64,000 bases of DNA, taken from the NCBI RefSeq assembly GCF_002863865.1, contig NZ_CP022684.1:1703501-1767500 (forward strand), given 5' to 3'. Within the stretch, counting starts at the first letter, position 1. Each line of letters begins with the position of its first letter. The notes beneath the pieces are model-generated. The model was given only the letters and a program-made list of their open reading frames with translations. It did no database searches and had not been told where the DNA came from. Shown here piece after piece: positions 54,642-63,400 of the stretch. This stretch comes from Ketobacter alkanivorans. Its GTDB lineage: Bacteria > Pseudomonadota > Gammaproteobacteria > Pseudomonadales > Ketobacteraceae. Made by a program: the position numbers and the translations under genes.

Positions 54642-57020
54642 CTACTGGGCTTCCGTCACTACTGCAATTTCGGATTTCTCGCCCAGCCTTAGTGCTAGCA
54701 GGATAGAAGGAATAAGCAGCAGATCGAACAGCAGCGCCACTATAATGGTCAACGCAGCCATCAGGCCCATCCATGCATTGATCTGAAATCCGGAGAACGC
54801 CAGACAGATAAATCCTGTGGCAAGGGAGAGCGTCATGGCTATCAAGCCAGGGCCAACCGACTTGAACGCACCATTCACGGCATCCACCACCCCTAGATTC
54901 TCCTCACGCTGCAGGCGTAGATAGCACGTAATCATATGGATTGTCGCATCCACCACTATACCGAAGGTAACCGACGCTACTGTTGCCACAGCCATCCCAA
55001 CTTCACCATTAATTAAGGCCCAAATACCGAGGGTTGCCATGCACGGAGCAAAGTTGGCAACGGTGCCCAACAAACTAAGGGGAAACGAGCGGAAAGCGAG
55101 GATGAAAATACCCCAAACCACTATCACCCCCACTGCCATTCCCCGCAGCATTTCCTGAATATTTCTATTACCAATATGGGCGAACAGTAGTGAAGTGCCT
55201 GTGGCCTTTGCCGACGCCGCTATCAGGTCAGTATTGTGGCCAGCCCATGATTCCGCTCGCGCTTGCAGATCGGTCATGTCACCTGTGGAAATATCATTGA
55301 GGCTAACCGATAGCCGACTGTAGCGTTTATCTGCCGTTAACTGATTACGAAGATCCATGCCAAATGGCAATGACATCTCGTAAAGCGCTAAATACTGCGC
55401 CGCCAAATTGCGGTTTTCCGGCAGATGAAATTCGTTCACCGAGCCACCCTGCATAGCTCGATTGATGGTTTTCATTATATCGGGTAGCCCGTGAACATGG
55501 GTGACCCCTGGCTGTTCCCGCAGCCATTGCGCAAACGCATCAACTTCTCGCAAATACTGAGGGTTGGAAACCCCATCGGCTTCTAGGGAGTCTAACGAAA
55601 ACTCGAGGATATAGAATCCACCTAGGTCTTCATTCATACGGTCGGTAGCGACACGAAAACTGTAACTTTGATCAAAGTAGCGCACATAACGATCATCAAG
55701 CACATTGGTGAATGCCAAGGCAGACAGTACAACCGTGGCAATACTCAGGGTAACAACAAAGAAATAGGGCCTGCGTGTTACTGCGTTTGCGATGATCATG
55801 CTCACGCGATCAGCAGGCATGGTGGATGCAGTCTTAACACTCCAAGGCAACAAGCATAAAAGCGCAGGGAAAAACGTAACGGAAATAAACCATGCCATTA
55901 AAGAGCCGATTGCCACAATGATGCCAAGGTGTGCAAAAGGGGGCACCGCACTGAAAACCAAAGTCAGGAAACCCACGGCTGTAGTAATGGTGGTAAGGGT
56001 AACGGGCCACCAGCACTCCAACAATGATTCTTTTACTGCATCGCGCTTGCCAAGACCAGCACGACACAGCCGCATCATACCGGCACACATGTGGATACAG
56101 TCACAAGTCGCCAGAGTCAGGATAATATTGGGTGCAATCACGCTGGGCGAAGATAGAGGTACTCCACAGAAGGCAGCCAGCCCTAAAGCACAAAGCGTAC
56201 TCAACACTATCACCAGAAAGGTCGCCGCCGCACCCGCCGCCGAGCGGAGTAAAACAGCTATGATCACCAATAGCGCAATCACCATAATGGGCAGCAATAC
56301 CGAACTATCAAATATACTGGCTTCTACAAACGCATGATCGAGCGCCACCGAACCGGACAAGCCTATCTCTAAATCGGGATACGCTTCCCGATACTGCTGC
56401 AATAAAACCTGACCGGCTGCCATGGCAGCTTCCGACTGATCTGAGGCCGTTTCGGCTTTGAAGCGAAACTGAACTGCAACCAGGCCAAGTGTACCATCGC
56501 GAGACAGTAGTCGATCGGTAAGAAGAGGTTCCAATACAGCATCGACTTTGAGCTGGGCCGCCTGAGAATCTGTTAATGGATCCCCGACACGGGCCAGATG
56601 ATCAATTTCAATATCATCGCCCACCGCCTGAACCCGCTGAAAGTTGGTTACAGAATCCACCCGCTTAACGTCGGGCAGAGTCCACGCACCCTCTGTCACT
56701 TGATTGATGGCGTCCAGGCGCTTGGGAGTGAATAGATCGCCCTCCAACGCTTTAATGACAAAGACAAGATTGTCATCACGGCCATAAAGCTGTTCGAACT
56801 TTTCAAGCTGAATCAAATCAGGATTGTTGTCAGCAAAGAACACCCGGTTATCACTTCTGAATGTGAGCTGAGACATACCAGACATAAAGACACATGCCAA
56901 TAGAAGCGATCCCACCAGCACCAACCAAGGGTTACCCACCAACCAATTGGCATAGCGCGCCACAGTCGCCTGTGCGATTGTGGTCTGTGTTATTCCTTTA
57001 ACTGAACGGGTGTTACTCAT
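54642..57020 (-). CDS. MMPL/RND family lipid exporter
   Basis: 792 residues in two repeats, each with one membrane helix, a periplasmic porter domain and five further helices. Recognisable: MSQLTFRSDNRVFFADNNPD after the first helix, GRDDNLVFVIKALEGD, the sterol-sensing-like helices with TTAVGFLTLVFS, and TVASVTFGIVVDATIHMITCYLRL in the second repeat (cited in part). Similar hydrophobe/amphiphile exporters carry lipids from the inner membrane. It lies after a periplasmic LolA-like protein and an outer-membrane-type protein, so the three may form an export route for the PKS product. No adaptor protein is in the operon. Confidence 0.88.
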   Translation of the reverse strand: MSNTRSVKGITQTTIAQATVARYANWLVGNPWLVLVGSLLLACVFMSGMSQLTFRSDNRVFFADNNPDLIQLEKFEQLYGRDDNLVFVIKALEGDLFTPKRLDAINQVTEGAWTLPDVKRVDSVTNFQRVQAVGDDIEIDHLARVGDPLTDSQAAQLKVDAVLEPLLTDRLLSRDGTLGLVAVQFRFKAETASDQSEAAMAAGQVLLQQYREAYPDLEIGLSGSVALDHAFVEASIFDSSVLLPIMVIALLVIIAVLLRSAAGAAATFLVIVLSTLCALGLAAFCGVPLSSPSVIAPNIILTLATCDCIHMCAGMMRLCRAGLGKRDAVKESLLECWWPVTLTTITTAVGFLTLVFSAVPPFAHLGIIVAIGSLMAWFISVTFFPALLCLLPWSVKTASTMPADRVSMIIANAVTRRPYFFVVTLSIATVVLSALAFTNVLDDRYVRYFDQSYSFRVATDRMNEDLGGFYILEFSLDSLEADGVSNPQYLREVDAFAQWLREQPGVTHVHGLPDIMKTINRAMQGGSVNEFHLPENRNLAAQYLALYEMSLPFGMDLRNQLTADKRYSRLSVSLNDISTGDMTDLQARAESWAGHNTDLIAASAKATGTSLLFAHIGNRNIQEMLRGMAVGVIVVWGIFILAFRSFPLSLLGTVANFAPCMATLGIWALINGEVGMAVATVASVTFGIVVDATIHMITCYLRLQREENLGVVDAVNGAFKSVGPGLIAMTLSLATGFICLAFSGFQINAWMGLMAALTIIVALLFDLLLIPSILLALRLGEKSEIAVVTEAQ

Positions 57021-57050
57021 TTTTTTGTCTCCCGACTTATATGGAATTGG

Positions 57051-58244
57051 TTACAAATACAAAGCCCAACTGAGCTTAAAATACTTATCCTGCCTGAATC
57101 CTTGCAAGGCAGGATCGTCGACTACCGACTGTGGCAATAGAAACTGCAGTGACACTATTTGTGAATCACCCAAGCGCCTGGACGCACGCACATCGATCAA
57201 ATCGGAGTGATATTCAAGGTCATGGGTGTAGCGAATATCCAGCAATTCGTTGTTCACGCTGTTGGTGTTGTAGCGAAACCCAAGAAATACGTCTTTCTGG
57301 AAGGGTGTCAGCGGAGCCCGCTCATTGCGAGTATCGTAGTAACCCTCTAGATAAACTGTGACAGAATCAAACCCATCACTAATCTGATTGAAGATCGTTT
57401 CGGACCCAATACTGCTGCCAACAAAACTGTCCGCTCCGCCGGTTTGATTAATCACCTCAGCTTTGAACACGGTGTCACCAAATACATACTGCATCGTTGC
57501 ACCGGTCTGGGCGACATCTTCATAAAGCTCATCAAATCCAATTAGAGATTGCGACTCAATAACCGGCATGTAGATTGGCTCTCTTGAATGCCCCCAGAAT
57601 TGCGATAGCGACAGGTCGAAATCACCGAGACGATATTGCATCCGCAATGCATAACTACTATCAGTTTGTCCGTTTTCAAACGTGCTGTGTACAATCGGTG
57701 CTGGCAGAGTTCTGAGCCTGTCTTCCTGCTCGGCTATTCTGCGCTCTCGAGTGTACGGCAGGATCAATGCAGTCAGAACCAAGTCATGATAATAGGTGGT
57801 TGCCGAAACACCCGGTTGGCCGAGTTTGACTTTGCCCTGGAAGTCTTCAACCATATCGCGCTGATTGACAAAGTCGACTTGGTTCCAGGCCTCCAGAATG
57901 CTCCAGTTTTCTTGCAAGATACCCATTTTCAAATCAATGTCATCTATCCTACTACGGAAAACTGCTTCTCTAATATCCCCAGATAAGTCGTCGTGATCCT
58001 GGGTCGCTGCTCGCAGATAAGCGCTAAGATCAAAGCGAATATCCTGATTCAGGTATGCCGACCAATCGAGACTACCCTGCACGCTGGGATGCAACGTCGC
58101 GCTACTTTGTTCCGGATAGAGAGGAGCATCCGGAAACAACACCGCATCGATTCCCACATAGCCCCTGGGCGCCTTAGCGACAGCGTTTATAGAAAACAAC
58201 AGCACTGCACACGGCAGCACTGTTGATACCATACGCAATCTCAT
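57051..58244 (-). CDS. Predicted outer-membrane beta-barrel protein of the lipid export route
   Basis: About 397 residues from ATG 58244, which overlaps the LolA-like stop (ATGA); a TTG three codons before is in frame. A signal peptide (VSTVLPCAVLLFSINAVA, cited in part) is followed by an Arg/Tyr/Asp-rich sequence with alternating hydrophobics typical of beta barrels, ending in a terminal aromatic strand (YFKLSWALYL). It resembles DUF1302/alginate-export-like proteins that accompany RND exporters with a LolA-like partner. I infer an outer-membrane channel or receptor for the exported lipid. Confidence 0.65.
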   Translation of the reverse strand: MRLRMVSTVLPCAVLLFSINAVAKAPRGYVGIDAVLFPDAPLYPEQSSATLHPSVQGSLDWSAYLNQDIRFDLSAYLRAATQDHDDLSGDIREAVFRSRIDDIDLKMGILQENWSILEAWNQVDFVNQRDMVEDFQGKVKLGQPGVSATTYYHDLVLTALILPYTRERRIAEQEDRLRTLPAPIVHSTFENGQTDSSYALRMQYRLGDFDLSLSQFWGHSREPIYMPVIESQSLIGFDELYEDVAQTGATMQYVFGDTVFKAEVINQTGGADSFVGSSIGSETIFNQISDGFDSVTVYLEGYYDTRNERAPLTPFQKDVFLGFRYNTNSVNNELLDIRYTHDLEYHSDLIDVRASRRLGDSQIVSLQFLLPQSVVDDPALQGFRQDKYFKLSWALYL

Positions 58245-59050
58245 CGTGACCAATACTCCAACCGCGCCTCGGTCAGATCCGATTCACGCAAACCAGTCTT
58301 GAAGCGGTAGTTCTCCCAAATGATCTCTGACTCAGAGCCGTCATTGACATTTGTCATGACTATTCGCCCCGGACGCCAGTGCTTACCCGCGTACAGCTGA
58401 TAGTCAAAAAACTCGAGCCGCTTCAGTTCCCGCCCCTGGCGATCAAAATAGACGATACGCCGAGGTTGCCAAATTCGCGGATCAATGGTTTCCACTAATT
58501 TTTCATAACCTGAATAGGTGTACTTGGGAATGTTGGCGATGGTATGACAGGTAGTTGCCGGTTCACCGCAGGGTTCATCACGAACAAATTCATAGTTATA
58601 GTTTGAAAGCTCCCAAGTAGCGATGTCTTCATAAGCAAACTCTGACCCGGCAAATGAACCGGTTTTATCCCGTGACGCTAAGCGTTTGGAACGATTAGTC
58701 GCTGGCAAAAAGATCCATTGATCGTCAGGCGCACTAGGATGTGTATGGGTAAGTGATACAAAACCCGCCAAATCCCGAGGCTGGGAAAACACAACAAGGC
58801 GTTTGTCACCGTCATCACGCAATTCAAGCGTGTTCATCTCAAACTGTCGCGTTGCGGTGATGCCGCCGCGTCGTCTCACTGTCATTTTTCCCACAACGAC
58901 ATAATCATCAAAGCCAGCATCATTGCTATCGACAGTCTGGGCGATTTCGCGACCACGAGCACCGATATCGTCAGTGCCAGTATTGGCAGAGGCCATTTGA
59001 GCTGCGGCCAATGAAAATAGAACAGCGGAATAGTAAGCGATCTTTAACAT
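58241..59050 (-). CDS. LolA-like outer membrane lipoprotein-sorting family protein
   Basis: 269 residues. Signal peptide ending in ASA near residue 22. The mature protein has the COG2834-type blocks VVVGKMTVRRRGG, WIFLPATNRSKRLASRDK, GSFAGSEFAYEDIATWEL and the later YFDRQGRELKRLEF (cited in part). Members of this group are beta-sheet cups that bind acyl chains in the periplasm and usually sit beside MMPL exporters. It is not the general LolA of the Lol system, which is shorter. It precedes the barrel gene (ATGA overlap) and follows the alpha-oxoamine synthase gene with no gap to speak of (one base). Confidence 0.85.
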   Translation of the reverse strand: MLKIAYYSAVLFSLAAAQMASANTGTDDIGARGREIAQTVDSNDAGFDDYVVVGKMTVRRRGGITATRQFEMNTLELRDDGDKRLVVFSQPRDLAGFVSLTHTHPSAPDDQWIFLPATNRSKRLASRDKTGSFAGSEFAYEDIATWELSNYNYEFVRDEPCGEPATTCHTIANIPKYTYSGYEKLVETIDPRIWQPRRIVYFDRQGRELKRLEFFDYQLYAGKHWRPGRIVMTNVNDGSESEIIWENYRFKTGLRESDLTEARLEYWSR

Positions 59051-59051
59051 G

Positions 59052-60371
59052 TTATTGGCCTGCTACTGTGTGATTGGTTGTGTTGGATTCGCGCGCGATA
59101 ATATCGAGCATTGAGGACATCTGAGTTTCGGTGTGATCGGCACTGATGAAGCAGCGTAGACGCGCCGCATCACGGGGCACTACAGGATGCATTACAGCGT
59201 GTGAAATAAACTGGTTTTCCAGCAACAGAGACATGAGCTGAAGTGCTTTTTCGTCCTCGATCATCATTGGCACAATCGGTACGCCAGGCACGCTGGTGCG
59301 GCAATCCAAGCCCTTGGTTTCAGCGAGCTGTTTGAACAGGATTGAATTGTTCTGCAGCCGGGTTACTCGCTCGGGCTCTGCTTGCGCCAATTGCACAGCA
59401 GCTAATGCGGCAGCCGTATTGGCTGGGCTTATACCCGTACTGTAAAGCAGCAAGCCGGGGCAAAAATGATGCAACAGCTCAATCAGTTTTTTGGATCCCG
59501 CTAGAAACCCGCCACAGCTGGCAAAGCTCTTGGACAGAGTACCGACGATCAATTCAACTTCGGAAGTGGGGATATTAAAATGTTCGCACACCCCTCGACC
59601 CGTCGCGCCAACGGTACCGCAGGAATGAGCCTCGTCAATCATCAGCCATGCCCCGAACTGATTCTTCAACTCAATTACCGCAGGCAAATCAACTAGGTCA
59701 CCGTCCATACTGTAGGCCCCTTCTACCAGTATGAGCGTTTTTCGGTATTGGCTGCGGTTTTCTTCCAATAAGCGCTTGAGCGCTTCCATATTATTGTGCG
59801 GGAACGCGATACGTCTGGCACCGGACATAACAGCACCCTTAATGGCGCTGTTATGCATATACTCGTCGTGCAGTATCAGATCACGTTTGTCGAGCAGGTA
59901 GCCTATAGCCGATACGTTAGCGCTGTAACCACCTACGCCAACCGTTGCTGCCTCAAATCCGCTGAATTCAGCTAAGGCGTGTTCCAAATCCCGATGTAAC
60001 TCAATCTCTCCTCCAACCATTCGCGCGGCCCCAGCGTGAGTACCGTACTTGTGAATAGCATCGCAGGCAGCGGCTTTAACGCGGGGATCATGGGAAAGGC
60101 CAAGATAGTTGTAATTCGAAAACGTCACATAATCTTTTTCAGCAATTTGCAACACGCTAGACACCGTGCCGCTGCGTGGCTGAAAATACGGATTCTTTAG
60201 TGATGATTCCGAGTTATAGAGTGAATGTATCCGTTGCAGAAGCGCGTATTCTGCATAGTCTTCAGCAGAGAGCGTTTCACTTTTCTGCATCTGCGGCTGG
60301 GCAGAAACCAATTTCGATCTAATCTCACTCAAAAGATTATTGATAGAGGTATTTTGTGTTGTCATATCCAT
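59052..60371 (-). CDS. Alpha-oxoamine synthase (PLP-dependent), offloading enzyme of the PKS
   Basis: 439 residues, fold-type I PLP enzyme of the serine palmitoyltransferase / AONS / ALA synthase family. Seen: FSNYNYLGLSHDPRV, HAGAARMVGGEIELH, DEYMHNSAIKG, MIDEAHSCGTVGATGRG, and GTLSKSFASCGG with the PLP Lys281. It joins an amino acid to an acyl thioester with loss of CO2, giving an alpha-aminoketone. In a PKS operon without a fused release domain, this is the likely chain-release step, as in fumonisin and related pathways. Which amino acid (Ala, Ser, Gly) cannot be told. A second ATG at 60365 could be the start. Confidence 0.88.
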   Translation of the reverse strand: MDMTTQNTSINNLLSEIRSKLVSAQPQMQKSETLSAEDYAEYALLQRIHSLYNSESSLKNPYFQPRSGTVSSVLQIAEKDYVTFSNYNYLGLSHDPRVKAAACDAIHKYGTHAGAARMVGGEIELHRDLEHALAEFSGFEAATVGVGGYSANVSAIGYLLDKRDLILHDEYMHNSAIKGAVMSGARRIAFPHNNMEALKRLLEENRSQYRKTLILVEGAYSMDGDLVDLPAVIELKNQFGAWLMIDEAHSCGTVGATGRGVCEHFNIPTSEVELIVGTLSKSFASCGGFLAGSKKLIELLHHFCPGLLLYSTGISPANTAAALAAVQLAQAEPERVTRLQNNSILFKQLAETKGLDCRTSVPGVPIVPMMIEDEKALQLMSLLLENQFISHAVMHPVVPRDAARLRCFISADHTETQMSSMLDIIARESNTTNHTVAGQ

Positions 60372-60404
60372 ATACTCACAGCAAAAGGTTGAACTGAATT
60401 TTGA

Positions 60405-63400
60405 TTAATTGGCCAGACCGTTACAGATCTCGCCCATTGCTTTGTCAACCAAACTATTAATGGTTGAGTGGCCCAGCAGTTCGACCACCGAAAAGTTAAT
60501 ACCAATCGCCTGCACTAGCTGAATCTGAATTTCGGTAGACATAAGAGAATCCACACCAAAGGTGTCAAAGGCCTGGTCCGCCTTGAGCCTGTCTGCGGAT
60601 GTCTTCAGTGCGACAGCAATAACATCCGCGATCAAAGAACCAAGCACTTGACGAGCCTCCTCCTCCGGCAGAGATAGGATTGCCCGATGCAGTTGCTCGA
60701 TTAGCGATGCATCGCCACTGTTAGCTTCACGACTCTCAGCAACCAACTTACGGAATGTGGGCGACTCTCCACCAACAACCTCATAAGCCGCCCAACGCTC
60801 CCAGGCAATCTTCTCTGCCACTGCTATCTGGGTTTGATTCTGCATCATGGCTCTGCCCACACCACGCAAGGCAATGGCAACGCTAAGAGGCGCCAATCCA
60901 ATTTGGGTCAGGTGTTGTTCAACCCTCGCATCACCATCGAGCATGCCGACTTCGGCTATAGCACCGAAATTGACACTCAATGCGTTCAGACCCAGCGCCC
61001 GCCGTTGATGGGCAAGCCCATCCAAAAACCCGTTGGCAGCGCAATAATTGGCTTGTCGACTGTTGCCCACCAGGTTCGCGATAGAGGAGAAAAGTACGAA
61101 GTGATCCACGTCAACGCCCATATCCTGCAGGCCGTTATGAATCGCCAATGCACCGCCCGCTTTCACCTGCATCACCTTGGCAATATCGGCCTGCTGCATG
61201 TCTTTGATCAGTTGATCTTCAAGCACGCCAGCAGCATGAAAGATGCCTTTCAATGGACGCTCGCCCTGACTGAGGGTTTTTACCAGCTGATGAACGGCTG
61301 TGGCATCCGCCATGTCCACCGCATAACCGCTGACATCTGCGCCTTTATCCTTAAGTTTCTGTATCAGTGCTTCTGCATCGGGTGACGCAAGGCCACGTCG
61401 ACTGACCAGCGCGATCTGACCAGCACCGTTGTCTGCCAACCACAAGGCCAGCGCTGCACCAAGCCCACCAAAACCACCGGTAACCAAATAAGCTCCATCT
61501 TTGTAGAAACGCGGCGCTTCGGGAATGATCGCAGAGAACGGCGTCTGCTGTGGGTGCAGCGTTAGCTCTTGCCATTCATCAGTGCTAAGCAGAGCACCCG
61601 GCTCAAGGAAACTCTGTACTGTCATTTCCGTGCGCACAGGAACCATTCCCTCCGCAGCAGCTTCAATTACTTCTGCCAACACAGAGCGGAATTGGCTGCT
61701 CTTCTGCAAACCTGCCATATCCTGAGGAACTCGGATGAACTGCTCGCAATATGGGGGAATAGCAAAGGGTGTTTGTGCATCACTTAAATCCACCAGGCAC
61801 CCACCGCGACGCAGGCTGCTGAAACCAACACTCCGACTCCAAAGGGCCAGTGGCCCAGCGATCAGGTCAAAATCATGGTCCGATGCAGGATCATATTGAT
61901 CAAACGCAACCACCTCAGCACCCTTGCGTGCCAGATGACGGCCAAGCGCTTCACCCAGTGCGGTGTTGTCCGTCAGCACACGGGCAGCCTCAAGCTCGCC
62001 ACAGCACTGTGCGATGTATGCAGCCTGTGCTTCAATCACTGCCACACTTGCCTGCAGCGAAAGCGCTGATGAATTGGCGACTTTCACCAGGATCGCTTGC
62101 TGCTCTGAAACGACAACCTGTGTCGACAGCTGCTGGGGCAATATGCCGCACACGGTATCACCTGGCTTAAACAGAGCAGTATCTTCTCCTGCCTGTACAA
62201 TAACGCCACACGCTCCCATAACATGTTCATCACCGGGCTTGAACGCTAGCCGGGTTAGCCTGATCTGATACTGATTGGGTGCAACCGTTGTGTTATCCGA
62301 CGAGATCAATGCTTGATATTCGGTGCCTTTCTTCCTGAACAGAACCGGTGTCTGCTCGATATCGGCCACCTGCATGGATTGTTCCTGTTCCAGTGTCGCG
62401 GAACGCACCAGCTCAACGCCGTAACGCTGCCCATTACGAATCGCAATCTCATCAATTGTTTCAGAATTCAGAAGCTCCACAAACAGGCATTGAGCCTGAA
62501 GGTATAGCTCTTCTTCAACAGCAACATCGATGAGTGCCGCATCCAGCTGTTCGCATTCGTTACGCACAACGCGCATGAATCCAGCAACCGCAGTTTGTGC
62601 GGGAATCACCTGATCATCTGAACCGATCGCAGCAGCCTGTCGAGTAATGACACGCAACTTACAACGCTGCTGGTGACGATCAAGCTCCTGCACCGTCATC
62701 AATAGATCCTCAACCACATCCTGCCCAGTAGGATCGGATTCCCCACGTAACCCTGCATCTGCTATCACGGCTAGATGTGTGGTCTTTTTCAGCGCCGGGT
62801 TATCACGCACCTCGCTCATGCAAAAACGCTGGTGCGGTATGTTCATACTGAGACAGACTTCCACCAACGCGTCCGCCAGCAGGTCTGCTGGATTCGCCAC
62901 AACCCCCAACAGCCCCACATTCTGGTCGACCTTTTCAAGTGGCTGAAGGGCATTCCATACCCGCTGATAATCTCCCTTCGGAAAACTACCCGCATCCGAC
63001 TTGCCGCGCAGGGCAACACAAGACAAGCCTCTGATGGCTGCAAAAACATTGCCTTCTTCATCCGCCAGATCAAAATCGCAGACAATACGCGCAGGATCTT
63101 TAGACACGATCCGGGTATAACAAACTATTCTTTCCTGCGCCGAATCAAATACCTGGATTGCGTCCAGCGCAACTGGCAGATAAGCACCATCGCGAGCTTC
63201 CATCAAACTCAAGGCAGATTGGAAACATCCGTCAAGTAACGATGGGTGCAGTATGTACGCGCCGGTATCCTCACCTGCACAGTCTGGGCGCTGTAATATC
63301 GCCAGCACTTCGCCCCGTTGCCGATTACGGGTAAGCTTTACGATTGACTGGAACGCCGGCCCGTATTGCAAGGATACATCGCGCAGCTCTTCATATAGCG

